Assembly: GCA_946479405.1 (NCBI GenBank)
Contig: CAMLGD010000074.1
Span: forward strand, 1-14,497
Length of the DNA: 14,497 nucleotides
Direction: 5' to 3'
DNA from: an uncultured Vogesella sp.
GTDB taxonomy: Bacteria > Pseudomonadota > Gammaproteobacteria > Burkholderiales > Chromobacteriaceae
The translations under genes and the position numbers were made by a program. This document shows, piece by piece, positions 1 to 7,395 of the stretch (the first letter of the stretch is position 1; every line of letters starts with the position of its first letter). The notes beneath the pieces were generated by a model. That model was not told the DNA's origin. It saw only the letters and a list, made by a program, of their open reading frames with translations, and searched no databases.

Positions 1-175
1 TCATCAGCCGCAGCTGGTTGCTTTCGATAGTGTCGATCAGCTCGTCGTCGCTGATCTTCAGCTCGGACACCTTGGGGCCCAGCGCCGGGGTGGCCAGGTT
101 GTCCACCTGGCGCTTGCGCCAGTCTTCCAGCGCCTTGGGCGCGGTGGTGTAGTGGCCGTGAATGTCGATGATCAT
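1..175 (-). CDS. ligJ: 4-oxalomesaconate hydratase, LigJ-type amidohydrolase (N-terminal part only)
   Basis: Only the first 58 residues are in the window; the gene runs off the left edge. The protein opens MIIDIHGHYTTAPKALEDWR, with the HxH metal-ligand pair at H6 and H8 that begins amidohydrolase-superfamily barrels. The following stretch (ISDDELIDTIESNQLRLM, residues 41-58) matches my memory of LigJ-type hydratases. LigJ adds water to the 4-oxalomesaconate tautomer formed in protocatechuate 4,5-cleavage or gallate degradation, giving 4-carboxy-4-hydroxy-2-oxoadipate in the cytoplasm. The ATG at 173-175 is preceded by AGGAG (183-187) with a 7-base gap. It lies 91 bases downstream of the aromatic-acid transporter and in the same operon-like run as the oxalomesaconate tautomerase, which strongly supports this role. 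It differs from the Pseudomonas GalB hydratase, which belongs to an unrelated fold. A related gamma-resorcylate or ACMS-decarboxylase-like amidohydrolase is the alternative, but the N-terminus favours LigJ. Confidence 0.82.
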   Translation of the reverse strand, partial: MIIDIHGHYTTAPKALEDWRKRQVDNLATPALGPKVSELKISDDELIDTIESNQLRLM

Positions 176-266
176 GCTTTTACTCCTGAAACAGGCGGGA
201 CCGCGTGGGTCGGTTACCGCGGGCGGCCACTGGCCGGCCCCGCATCGCAATACTTGTGTAGCTGGT

Positions 267-1622
267 TTAGTGCCCCAGCGTGGCGGATACCGCCGGCTTG
301 TCGCCCGTCTCCGGGTGGGCGCGGTGCTTGATGAACAGCGCCACGGCGGCGATCAGGCCCGGGATGGCCAGCACCAGGAACACCTGCTCGAAACCCAGCT
401 GGCGACGGGCAAGTTCGGCCACCAGGAAGGAGCCGGCAATGCCGCCGAAGCGGCCGATGCCCAGCATCCACGACACGCCGGTGGCGCGGCCCTGGGTCGG
501 GTAGAAACCGGCGGCCAGCGCCGGCAGCGACGACTGTGCGGTGTTCATGATGGTGCCGGCGACAAACACCACCACCATCAGCAGGCCGACATTGCCCACT
601 ACCTGACCGATGGCGTAGATGGATACCGCGGTGAGCACGAAGCCGATGGCGATGATGCGGTCGGCGTTGAAGCGGTCCATCAGCCAGCCGCAGAACACGG
701 CGCCGATGCCACCCAGCGGGAACAGCGCGGAAATCTGCATCGCCACTTTCGGGTCGATGCCGCCTTCCTTGAACAGCACCGGCATCCAGTTGATGACGCC
801 GTAGAAGATCACCAGACCCATGAAGTAGGCCAGCCACAGCATCAGCGAGCCGGTACGGTAAGCAGGCGACAGCACCACGCCAAGACCGCTCTTGCCGGCC
901 ACTGCCTGGCGGGTCTCGGTCTGGTGGAAGGCCGGGATGTCACGGGCGGAGGCAGAAATGCGTGCCAGCGCGGCGGCGATACGCTCGCGCGGCTGGCCCT
1001 TGGCCACCAGGTAGCGCACCGATTCCGGCAGCACCGCCAGCAGCAGCACCACCAGCAGCAGCGGTACGATGCCGCCGACTTCGAACACGCTGCGCCAGCC
1101 CCACTGCGGGATCATCCACGCCGCCAGAAAGCCGCCCAGCGCCGCGCCCAGCGGAAAACCGCAGAACATGGCATTGGTCAGCAGCGCGCGGCGCGGCGTC
1201 GGGCAGAATTCGCTCATCAGCGTCACCGCATTGGGCATCGCCGCGCCCAGGCCGACGCCGGTGATGAAGCGCAGCACGGTAAGGTGCTGCAGCGTGTCGG
1301 CGTGCGACGACAGATAGGTAAACAGGCCGAGTACGAACACCGAGCTCACCAGCACTTTCTTGCGGCCGAAGCGGTCGGCCAGCGGGCCGGCAGACAGCGC
1401 ACCGGCGGCCAGGCCAAACAGCGCGGCGCTGAGTACCGGGCCCAGCGCCGGCTTGGCGATGCCCCACTCTTTCAGCAGCGACGGCGCCACATAGCCGATG
1501 GCGGCGGTATCGAAACCGTCCAGCAGCACGATGCAGAAGCACAGCGCGAACACAAACCACTGGAACGGGGAAAACGGGTGCCGGTCGATGAACGCCTGCA
1601 CGTCAACGGATTGCTGTGACAT
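267..1622 (-). CDS. galT: aromatic acid:H+ symporter, MFS transporter (gallate/protocatechuate uptake likely)
   Basis: A 451-residue major facilitator protein of the inner membrane with 12 predicted hydrophobic spans. DGFD at residues 35-38 in the first span is the hallmark of the AAHS family (PcaK, GalT, BenK, MhpT). GPLADRFGRKKV at 79-90 is the conserved loop between spans 2 and 3, and a second, similar loop (CGWLMDRF) opens the C-terminal half. The family imports aromatic carboxylates with protons. Gallate, protocatechuate or a related acid is inferred from the flanking oxalomesaconate tautomerase and hydratase genes; the sequence alone does not fix the substrate. The frame stays open upstream to a TTG at 1745. 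I chose the ATG at 1620-1622 because GGAGA (1628-1632) sits 5 bases before it and because family members start close to this residue. It lies 159 bases downstream of the tautomerase gene and 91 bases upstream of the hydratase, with no terminator on either side. Confidence 0.88.
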   Translation of the reverse strand: MSQQSVDVQAFIDRHPFSPFQWFVFALCFCIVLLDGFDTAAIGYVAPSLLKEWGIAKPALGPVLSAALFGLAAGALSAGPLADRFGRKKVLVSSVFVLGLFTYLSSHADTLQHLTVLRFITGVGLGAAMPNAVTLMSEFCPTPRRALLTNAMFCGFPLGAALGGFLAAWMIPQWGWRSVFEVGGIVPLLLVVLLLAVLPESVRYLVAKGQPRERIAAALARISASARDIPAFHQTETRQAVAGKSGLGVVLSPAYRTGSLMLWLAYFMGLVIFYGVINWMPVLFKEGGIDPKVAMQISALFPLGGIGAVFCGWLMDRFNADRIIAIGFVLTAVSIYAIGQVVGNVGLLMVVVFVAGTIMNTAQSSLPALAAGFYPTQGRATGVSWMLGIGRFGGIAGSFLVAELARRQLGFEQVFLVLAIPGLIAAVALFIKHRAHPETGDKPAVSATLGH

Positions 1623-1781
1623 GAATCTCTCCAACGTTGTTGTGTTGTTTGTCGTAAAAGCGCTCTGTGGCGCCTGGGATGAAACTGCCGTACTGGCCCG
1701 GCGGAGCAGCTGGCGCGGGTCGTTGTCGCTCTCTGTTTTTCGCAACGACGCCGCGCAGGCGATGTGTGTGTGTCCGGGGGC

Positions 1782-2888
1782 TTACTGCTGCCCGTCCCAA
1801 ACGGCGACGGGCACCATGACTTCACCGCGCATGATCAGCCGCGCGGTACGCAGCAGGGCGGCGCGGGTAACGTTCTGCGGGTTGGCCGCATCGGTTTCCA
1901 GCTCGACCGAGAATTCGCCGGTGGGGTGCTCCACCGACACCACCTTGCGCTGCCCTGCCGGCACGCTGGCGATGCCGTCGGTAATCGATCCTTCCAGCAC
2001 GCAGGCGGTGGCCACGGTGACCGCCGCCAGCACGCCGATGGCGTCGTGGCAGACATGCGGGATGAAGCTGCGGGTGCTCAGACTGGCGCCGGGCTCGCGC
2101 GGCGACGCGATCAGCGTCATCTTGGGATAGGTCTTCTTGCTGACGTCGCCAAGGCCCATACGTTGGCCGCACACCAGGCGCAACGCTTCCAGCTTGCTCT
2201 TGAGCTCGCTGTCGGCGTTCAGCTCGGCCACGGTTTCGTAACCGCTGCGGCCAACGTCGGCGGCGCGCAGCATCACCAGCGGCATACCGTTGTCGATGCA
2301 GGTGACGTCGATGTCGCCGATGCCGTCCACGCTGACGGTGTCGCGCACCTGGCCGGTGGGCAGCAGGCCGGCACACACCGAGCCGGCGGTATCCAGGAAG
2401 TTGATGGTGATCGGCGCCGAGCTGCCGGGCACGCCGTCGATGCGCGCGCCGCCGTCGTAGCGCACCTGGCCGTTCGGTGTCTCGACGGTGACGTCGCAGG
2501 CCATGCCGGTGTTCAGCGTCAGCACGCGGAAGGTGCTGGTCTCGCCCTGCGGCTGCAGCATGCCGGTTTCCAGCGCGAACGGCACCACCGCGGCCAGCAT
2601 GTTGCCGCAGTTGGGGGTGGTGTCGACGCTGTCCTTGTCCGGCGTTACCTGTGCAAACAGGAAGGTCAGGTCGATGCCAGGTTCGCTACCCAGGTCAACG
2701 ATACCCACCTTGCTGGTGAGCGGGTTGGCGCCACCCAGGCCGTCGATCTGGCGACGGTCGGGCGAGCCCATCACGGCCAACAGCACGCGGTTGCGCAGTG
2801 CCTCGTCGGCCGGCAGATCGGCTGCCTTGAAGAATGGCCCGCGCGACGTGCCGCCGCGCATGAACAGGGTAGGAATAGGTGTCTGCAT
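1782..2888 (-). CDS. galD: 4-oxalomesaconate tautomerase (PrpF family)
   Basis: A 368-residue cytoplasmic isomerase with the PrpF / diaminopimelate-epimerase-like double fold. Family hallmarks are visible in order: LFMRGGTSRGPFF (8-20), LLAVMGSPDRRQIDGLGGA (36-54), LTSKVGIVD (57-65), NCGNMLAAV (93-101, with the active-site-type Cys94), GLLPTG, CIDNGMP, SFIPHVCHDAIGV and VEHPTGEF. It closely resembles Pseudomonas putida GalD and also Sphingobium LigU, which convert the keto form of 4-oxalomesaconate to the isomer used by the hydratase. The ATG at 2886-2888 puts the N-terminus exactly where GalD begins. A TTG at 2921 would add 11 residues. Neither start has a clear Shine-Dalgarno, so the start is moderately certain. 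It is the first gene of the three-gene gal/lig run; an AT-rich inverted repeat 54 bases upstream may be its control site. PrpF itself (aconitate isomerase of the methylcitrate cycle) is a less likely alternative given the neighbours. Confidence 0.88.
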   Translation of the reverse strand: MQTPIPTLFMRGGTSRGPFFKAADLPADEALRNRVLLAVMGSPDRRQIDGLGGANPLTSKVGIVDLGSEPGIDLTFLFAQVTPDKDSVDTTPNCGNMLAAVVPFALETGMLQPQGETSTFRVLTLNTGMACDVTVETPNGQVRYDGGARIDGVPGSSAPITINFLDTAGSVCAGLLPTGQVRDTVSVDGIGDIDVTCIDNGMPLVMLRAADVGRSGYETVAELNADSELKSKLEALRLVCGQRMGLGDVSKKTYPKMTLIASPREPGASLSTRSFIPHVCHDAIGVLAAVTVATACVLEGSITDGIASVPAGQRKVVSVEHPTGEFSVELETDAANPQNVTRAALLRTARLIMRGEVMVPVAVWDGQQ

Positions 2889-2941
2889 GCTGGCAGTATC
2901 TGCCGACTGCGCACCCTGCAAAATATGGATAGCTAACTAGT

Positions 2942-2964
2942 AGATATATCAGTTTGCTATATCT
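2942..2964 (-). promoter_or_regulatory. AT-rich inverted repeat upstream of galD (candidate regulator box)
   Basis: AGATATA (2942-2948) and TATATCT (2958-2964) form a perfect 7-bp inverted repeat with a 9-base spacer. It stands out in GC-rich surroundings, 54-76 bases before the galD start. Its size and shape would suit a LysR-type regulator, the class that controls gallate genes in Pseudomonas (GalR). No regulator gene is in the window, so this is inference. Confidence 0.3.
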
Positions 2965-3000
2965 TGCCTGCCAGGCAGCGCAGCCTGCCAACGGCAGGCA
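2965..3000. repeat. two adjacent short hairpins built from GCCTGCC/GGCAGGC
   Basis: TGCCT-gcc-AGGCA (2965-2977) is followed by GCCTGCC-aac-GGCAGGC (2983-2999). The 9-mer CAGCCTGCC at 2981-2989 is repeated exactly as an arm of the terminator at 3051-3059. Neither hairpin has a T-tract on the minus strand. They lie between the ligase terminator and the galD promoter region. Their role is unknown; backup termination or a REP-like scrap are both possible. Confidence 0.5.
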
Positions 3001-3041
3001 TTTGCCATGTGGAGAAGCGTTTTACTGCCGGTCAGAAGCAG

Positions 3042-3081
3042 CAAATAAAACAGCCTGCCGGATACGGATCAGGCAGGCTGA
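3042..3081 (-). terminator. intrinsic terminator of the glutamine-synthetase-like gene
   Basis: Read on the minus strand, the stem CAGCCTGCC / GGCAGGCTG (3072-3080 with 3051-3059, perfect 9 bp, 12-base loop) is followed directly by TTTTATTT. It starts about 31 bases after the stop codon of the upstream ligase gene and separates it from galD. Confidence 0.88.
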
Positions 3082-3111
3082 CATGCCATCAAGATGGCAA
3101 ACGCTGGCGCC

Positions 3112-4467
3112 TTACGCCAGGGTAGCGAGGTAGCGCCGCTCCCAGGCGCTGATTTCGCCCTGGAAGCTGGCCAGCTCCACTTCCTTCACCGCGGCGTAGG
3201 CGGCGGCAAAGGCATCGCCGAACAGCAGGCGACAGCCCTCGCCCTGCTGCATTGCGGCCAGTGCCGCCTCCAGCGTGGCCGGCAGCTCCGGCGCATCCAG
3301 CTGCTGGTTGAACACATTGCCCTCGGCAGCCGCGGTCGGCTGCAGTTCCTGCTCCACCCCCAGCAGACCGGCGCCCAGGCTGGCAGCCAGTGCCAGATAC
3401 GGGTTGGCATCGCAACCGGGCAGGCGGTTTTCCACCCGGCGCGCCTCCGCGCCGGACACCGGCACGCGCAGCCCCACCGAGCGGTTGTCGATACCCCAGC
3501 TGAGATTGACCGGTGCGGCCAGGCCTTTGACGAAACGGCGGAAGGAGTTGGGGCTGGGGCAGTACAGCGGCATCAGTTGCGGCAGGTAGCGCTGCAGACC
3601 GGCAATGTAGTGCTGGAAGGCATGGCTGGCCTCGCCGTTCGGCTGGCTGAACACATTGCGGCCGTTGCCATCCACCACGCTCTGGTGGATGTGCATCGAG
3701 CTGCCGGGCTGGCCGGCCAGCGGCTTGGCCATGCACACCACGCGCAGGCCGTGACGCAGGCCGGTTTCCTTCAGCAGGGTCTTGAACAGGAAGGTCTGGT
3801 CGGCCAGTGCCAGCGCATCACCGTGCATCAGGTTGATCTCGAACTGGCTGGGGCCCATCTCGTGCACCCAGGTATCGGTGTGGATACCCAGCTGCTCGCA
3901 GCCGCGATAAATGTCGTCGAAGAAGGCTTCGTGGTCGTTGAGGGTACTGAAGCTGAAGGAGTCGAAGCCCCGCTCGCGACGGCCGCCGCGCAACGCCGGG
4001 TTCTGGAACGGCGCATCGGCGTCGGCATCCGGCGCAAACAGGTAGAACTCCAGCTCCGGCGCCACCACCGGTGTCCAGCCACGGGCGGCATAGCGTGCCA
4101 GTACCTGCTTGAGCGCGCTGCGCGGCGCCAGCGGGCTGAGGCTGCCGTCGTGATCCACGTTGTCGCACAGCACCAGCGCGCGCGGGGTGTCCGCCCATGG
4201 CACCGGACGCAAGGTGCTCATGTCCGGCAGCAACAGCACGTCCGGGTCGTTTTCGCCGTAGAAGCGGTAGTCCGGAAACTCGCCGATACAGCTCTGGATC
4301 GCCACGGCGCGGGCAATACGCAGCTGTTGCCCTTTGATGAAGGCCCCGCTGGGCAAGGTTTTGCCGCGGGCAAAACCGGTGACATCGGCAAACGCCAGCT
4401 CGACGTCACGCACGCCACTGGCGGTGAGCCACTGCGCTTGTTCGGCGCTGGGTACGGGATGCTGCAT
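3112..4467 (-). CDS. glutamine synthetase family ligase, probable gamma-glutamylpolyamine synthetase (PuuA-like)
   Basis: A 451-residue ATP-dependent ligase of the glutamine synthetase fold. Visible core motifs are APELEFYLF (137-144, metal-binding E138/E140), HEMGPSQFEINL (202-213), GSSMHIHQS (255-263, His259 nucleotide site), SPNSFRRF (305-312), NRSVGLRVP (328-336) and ARRVENRLPGCDANPYLALA (342-361, metal Glu346). The HE-x-GP-x-QFEINL form and the length resemble PuuA-type enzymes, which join glutamate to putrescine or related amines, rather than GlnA. The tyrosine adenylylation segment of GlnA is absent. The ATG at 4465-4467 has AGGAG 8 bases upstream. The gene stands alone: it has its own promoter (4520-4547) and terminator, and no puu-type aldehyde dehydrogenase, oxidase or hydrolase lies beside it, so the substrate amine is open. 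A role in ethanolamine or other amine glutamylation is equally possible. Confidence 0.82.
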   Translation of the reverse strand: MQHPVPSAEQAQWLTASGVRDVELAFADVTGFARGKTLPSGAFIKGQQLRIARAVAIQSCIGEFPDYRFYGENDPDVLLLPDMSTLRPVPWADTPRALVLCDNVDHDGSLSPLAPRSALKQVLARYAARGWTPVVAPELEFYLFAPDADADAPFQNPALRGGRRERGFDSFSFSTLNDHEAFFDDIYRGCEQLGIHTDTWVHEMGPSQFEINLMHGDALALADQTFLFKTLLKETGLRHGLRVVCMAKPLAGQPGSSMHIHQSVVDGNGRNVFSQPNGEASHAFQHYIAGLQRYLPQLMPLYCPSPNSFRRFVKGLAAPVNLSWGIDNRSVGLRVPVSGAEARRVENRLPGCDANPYLALAASLGAGLLGVEQELQPTAAAEGNVFNQQLDAPELPATLEAALAAMQQGEGCRLLFGDAFAAAYAAVKEVELASFQGEISAWERRYLATLA

Positions 4468-4519
4468 CAGACAGACTCCTGATCAAATTCACGGTGCGAA
4501 GTGCGCCGCGCTTGCTGCG

Positions 4520-4547
4520 ATTATGCGCGATACAGTTTCGCAGGCAA
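4520..4547 (-). promoter_or_regulatory. sigma70-type promoter of the glutamine-synthetase-like gene
   Basis: On the minus strand TTGCCT (4542-4547) and CATAAT (4520-4525) are 16 bases apart. They match the -35 and -10 consensus at 4/6 and 5/6 positions. Predicted transcription starts about 45 bases before the ATG. An AT-rich stretch (4571-4600) lies further upstream. Confidence 0.5.
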
Positions 4548-4555
4548 GCACAATG

Positions 4556-4570
4556 TTCCGCCAAGCGGAA
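4556..4570. promoter_or_regulatory. 15-bp palindrome TTCCGC-CAA-GCGGAA, candidate operator
   Basis: Perfect 6-bp arms separated by three bases, ending 8 bases upstream of the -35 hexamer of the ligase promoter. The position suits an activator or repressor dimer. I do not recognise the motif as belonging to a specific regulator. Confidence 0.42.
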
Positions 4571-4598
4571 TAAAAGTGTTAAATATATTGATCAAGGC

Positions 4599-4625
4599 AA
4601 AAAGCAGGCTCGCGCTGTGGCCTGC
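4599..4625 (-). terminator. intrinsic terminator of the diguanylate cyclase gene
   Basis: On the minus strand GCAGGC (4620-4625) pairs with GCCTGC (4604-4609) across a 10-base loop and is followed by TTTTTGCC. It begins 11 bases after the stop codon. Confidence 0.8.
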
Positions 4626-4635
4626 GGCCAACACC

Positions 4636-5847
4636 TCACGGCAACAGCGTCACCCGGTTGCGCCCGGCGTGCTTGGATTGGTACATCGCCTCGTCGGCGC
4701 GCGCCAGCCAGCCATGCAGCGCCTCGCCGGCATGGTAGGGCGTAACGCCGAACGACGCGGTTACCGCCAGGCTGGCACCCTCCACCGGCAAGGCTTGCAC
4801 CGCCAGCGCATCACACAGCCGCTGCGCCAGGCTGTGTGCATCGGCAGGCTCGGTATGCGGCAGGATCACCACGAATTCCTCGCCGCCGAAGCGCGCCAGC
4901 AGATCGTCCTGGCGCAGGCAGGCCAGCAGCCGCGCGGCCACGCCGCACAGCACCGCATCGCCGGCATGATGGCCGTAGCGGTCGTTTACCAGCTTGAAGT
5001 GATCGACATCCAGTAACACCAGCGCCGCCGGCTGCGCGGCATCCACCAGCCGCTTCAACTCCGCCATCGCCGCGCGGCGGTTGGGCAGCTGGGTCAGCTC
5101 GTCGACGTGGGCCATGCGCTCGATGGTCTGCAGCGCCTGCTGCAGCTGCTGATGCTCGCGCTTGAGCGCCTGCAGCGCATTGGAGGCGCGCACGTTGGCC
5201 GCCATCAGGTCTTCGTTGAGCAGGCTGGCCTGCACGCTGGCACGCACCCCATGGCGCAGCTGGCGGTGCACCACCCAGCCGTACAGGCACAGCAGACAGA
5301 AATACAGCAGGCTGGCCACACCGACGTACTGCGCCATGCGGCCAACCCCGAAGACGCCGTGCAGCATGCCCGGCAGCAGCAGCGCCAGCTCGAAGGCAAT
5401 CACCGCCAGCATGAACGCCGACTGCACGATCATCACCAGTGCCCCCACGCCGGCCAGCACCAGGTACAACATCATGGTGCACAGTGGCGATGGCGATTGC
5501 AGCCACCAGGCGGCACTGCCCCACGCCAGCCCTACCAGCACCAGGCTGGCAGCATTGAGCTGCGGCCAACGTTGCAGCATGTGCGCATCCGGCTTGTGCA
5601 CCAGCACCCAGGCATCCACCAGCAGCTGGATGCCCAGCGCCAGACACAGGCTGGCGAACCACGGCCAGAACGGCACCTGTGGCAGCACGCCCTCCGCGTC
5701 CAGCACAAAGTGCAGCAGGATGGCGGCGCTGGGCGCCGACAGCCCGGCCACCAGCCCGCGGCGCGCCACCAGCTTGATGCACACCGCCTCCACCTGCTGC
5801 GGCAGGCTGAAACGGGAATCCGGCGTGGCATGCAAGCTCAGCGGCAT
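4636..5847 (-). CDS. membrane diguanylate cyclase (GGDEF domain)
   Basis: A 403-residue inner-membrane protein that should make cyclic di-GMP from two GTP. The C-terminal GGDEF domain (about 240-403) has LTQLPNRRA (251-259), LLDVDHFKLVNDRYGHHAGD (278-297) and the active-site GGEEF (321-325). The inhibitory RxxD I-site (R312-D315) lies exactly five residues before GGEEF, so the cyclase is probably active and subject to product inhibition. The N-terminal half (about 40-195) has several hydrophobic spans, probably six, and no recognised sensor motif. A short coiled-coil-like linker (205-245, rich in Q, L and E) joins the two halves. The frame is open upstream to 6060, but the ATG at 5845-5847 has GGAGG 7 bases before it and a plausible N-terminus. 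No EAL domain follows. It is a single gene between two terminators; its input signal is unknown. Confidence 0.87.
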   Translation of the reverse strand: MPLSLHATPDSRFSLPQQVEAVCIKLVARRGLVAGLSAPSAAILLHFVLDAEGVLPQVPFWPWFASLCLALGIQLLVDAWVLVHKPDAHMLQRWPQLNAASLVLVGLAWGSAAWWLQSPSPLCTMMLYLVLAGVGALVMIVQSAFMLAVIAFELALLLPGMLHGVFGVGRMAQYVGVASLLYFCLLCLYGWVVHRQLRHGVRASVQASLLNEDLMAANVRASNALQALKREHQQLQQALQTIERMAHVDELTQLPNRRAAMAELKRLVDAAQPAALVLLDVDHFKLVNDRYGHHAGDAVLCGVAARLLACLRQDDLLARFGGEEFVVILPHTEPADAHSLAQRLCDALAVQALPVEGASLAVTASFGVTPYHAGEALHGWLARADEAMYQSKHAGRNRVTLLP

Positions 5848-5874
5848 TGGGCGGCCTCCAGGGTGGCGGATGCG

Positions 5875-5896
5875 AAAACCCCGCCGGCCGGCGGGG
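5875..5896 (-). terminator. intrinsic terminator of proA
   Basis: An 18-bp perfect palindrome at 5879-5896 (arm CCCCGCCGG) folds as a GC stem with a GGCC loop on the minus strand and is followed by TTTT. It starts 24 bases after the proA stop codon and lies 31 bases before the cyclase start, so the two genes are probably transcribed separately. Confidence 0.78.
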
Positions 5897-5920
5897 TGGA
5901 TGACGGGCGGAAAAACGTGC

Positions 5921-7180
5921 TCAGCTGCGGATCTGGCCGTCGCCCAGCACGACCCACTTCTGGCTGGTGAGGCCATGCAGGCCGACCGGGCCACGGGCGT
6001 GGATCTTGTCGGTGGAGATGCCGATCTCGGCGCCCAGCCCGTACTCGAAGCCGTCGGCAAAGCGGGTGCTGGCGTTCACCATCACGCTGGCGGAATCCAC
6101 CTCGCGCAGGAAGCGGCGCGCGCGGCCATAGTCGTCGGTAACGATGGCGTCGGTATGGTGGCTGCCATAGTGGTTGATGTGCTCGATGGCATCATCGATG
6201 CCCCCCACCACCTTGATGGCCAGGATCGGTGCCAGGTATTCGGTTTCCCAGTCCGCCTCGGTGGCGGCCAGCACCTTGTCGCCGAGGATGCCGCGGGTGC
6301 GCTCGCAGCCGCGCAGCTCGACACCCTTCTCCCAGTACGCCGCGGCCAACCTTGGCAGGATGAACTCGGCAAACGCGGTATGCACCAGCAGGGTTTCCAT
6401 GGTGTTGCAGGTGCCGTAGCGGTGGGTCTTGGCGTTCAGCGCGATGTTGAACGCCTTGTCCGGGTTGGCGGTGTCGTCGATGTAGACGTGGCAGTTGCCG
6501 TCCAGGTGCTTGATCACCGGTACCCGCGCCTCGCGGCTGATGCGTTCGATCAGGCCCTTGCCGCCGCGCGGCACGATCACGTCGACGTATTCGCTCATGG
6601 TGATCAGCTCGCCCACCGCGGCGCGGTCGGTGGTTTCCAGCACCTGCACCGCGTGCTGCGGCAGGTCGGCCACGCGCAGGCCCTCGTGCACGCAGGCGGC
6701 AATTGCCTGGTTGCTGTGGAACGCCTCGGAGCCGCCGCGCAGGATCACCGCATTGCCGGATTTCAGACACAGGCCGGCAGCGTCGGCGGTCACGTTCGGC
6801 CGCGCCTCGTAGATGATGCCGACCACGCCCAGCGGCACGCGCATCTTGCCCAGCTGGATGCCGGACGGGCGGTAGGTGAAGTCGTCCATCTCGCCTACCG
6901 GGTCCGGCAGCGCGGCGATCTGGCGCAAGCCCTCGGCCATGCCGCGTGCGGTTTTTTCCGACAGTGTCAGGCGGTCGATCAGCGCCTCTTCCAGCCCGTT
7001 CTGGCGGGCGGCGGCCAGGTCCTGCATGTTGGCCGCAATCAGCCGCTCCAGCTCGCGCTCGATGGCGTCGGCGATGGCATGCAGCGCCTTGTTCTTCTGA
7101 TTGCTATCGGCACGGGCCAGCGCACGGCTGGCCTTGCGGGCGGCCTGCCCGACTACGTTCATGTAATGCTTGATGTCCAT
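5921..7180 (-). CDS. proA: gamma-glutamyl phosphate reductase
   Basis: A 419-residue NADPH-dependent reductase, close to the 417 of E. coli ProA. It reduces gamma-glutamyl phosphate to glutamate-5-semialdehyde in proline synthesis in the cytoplasm. Visible hallmarks are [17 protein letters not shown] (115-131), [15 protein letters not shown] (139-153), VPRGGKGLI (203-211), the catalytic cysteine in [16 protein letters not shown] (C258) and the C-terminal [19 protein letters not shown] (383-401). The ATG at 7178-7180 has AGGA (7188-7191) 7 bases upstream; a TTG at 7195 is in frame but overlaps no better site. proB is not adjacent, as in many proteobacteria, and the gene is a single unit ended by the palindromic terminator at 5875-5896. 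Identification is secure. Confidence 0.97.
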   Translation of the reverse strand: MDIKHYMNVVGQAARKASRALARADSNQKNKALHAIADAIERELERLIAANMQDLAAARQNGLEEALIDRLTLSEKTARGMAEGLRQIAALPDPVGEMDDFTYRPSGIQLGKMRVPLGVVGIIYEARPNVTADAAGLCLKSGNAVILRGGSEAFHSNQAIAACVHEGLRVADLPQHAVQVLETTDRAAVGELITMSEYVDVIVPRGGKGLIERISREARVPVIKHLDGNCHVYIDDTANPDKAFNIALNAKTHRYGTCNTMETLLVHTAFAEFILPRLAAAYWEKGVELRGCERTRGILGDKVLAATEADWETEYLAPILAIKVVGGIDDAIEHINHYGSHHTDAIVTDDYGRARRFLREVDSASVMVNASTRFADGFEYGLGAEIGISTDKIHARGPVGLHGLTSQKWVVLGDGQIRS

Positions 7181-7365
7181 GGTCTTGTCCTGCAACAGCG
7201 GCGGTTGTTATGCATGGCAGAGTACTGCAAAGCACCCGCTTCCGGCCAGTGTTTATCGACAGCCGGCAGCAAGGAAAAATACTGCTGCTGCGTGCCAAGT
7301 ACTTGCTTTATCGGGGTTTGTACAACGCTTTGCCGGCCCGCTGGCGGCTGTGCGCTACGGCGGCA

Positions 7366-7395
7366 TTGACCACACTGGGCACCTGCCTTTACTTT
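7366..7395 (+). promoter_or_regulatory. possible sigma70-type promoter for prpE
   Basis: TTGACC (7366-7371, 5/6 to the -35 consensus) lies 18 bases from TACTTT (7390-7395, weak -10). A small hairpin, CAAGC-aacc-GCTTG (7402-7415), follows in the leader. The 281-bp spacer between proA and prpE must also hold the proA promoter, which I could not place. Confidence 0.28.

Noticed and set aside
176..266. Possible terminator between galT and ligJ
   Set aside because: Short GC-rich inverted repeats (GGCC-act-GGCC) are present but no T-tract follows; the spacing fits a continuous operon.
162..1619. Long plus-strand frame opposite the MFS transporter
   Set aside because: It is rich in Gln, His, Arg and Ala with no domain pattern, typical of the antisense frame of a GC-rich gene; the minus strand encodes a clear transporter.
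1719..1749. Inverted repeat GTCGTTG/CAACGAC between galD and galT
   Set aside because: It has a 17-base loop and no T-tract after the stem on the minus strand, so it is not a terminator; it is kept only as a possible weak intercistronic hairpin.
1763..1774. Short (TG)n run after the galD stop codon, possible phase-variation tract
   Set aside because: Only about five dinucleotide repeats, and it lies outside any coding start or promoter spacer that I can identify.
1764..2936. Plus-strand frame of 390 codons opposite galD
   Set aside because: An antisense shadow with low-complexity Gly/His/Gln/Ala composition; the opposite strand matches GalD throughout.
7285..7305. Sigma54-like TTGGCACG on the minus strand upstream of proA
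   Set aside because: The GC doublet of the -12 element is one base too close to the -24 GG, and spacing is strict for sigma54 promoters.
5162..7369. 735-codon plus-strand frame spanning the cyclase and proA
   Set aside because: It runs antisense to two well-identified genes and their intergenic terminator, has no recognisable domain and shows shadow-like composition.
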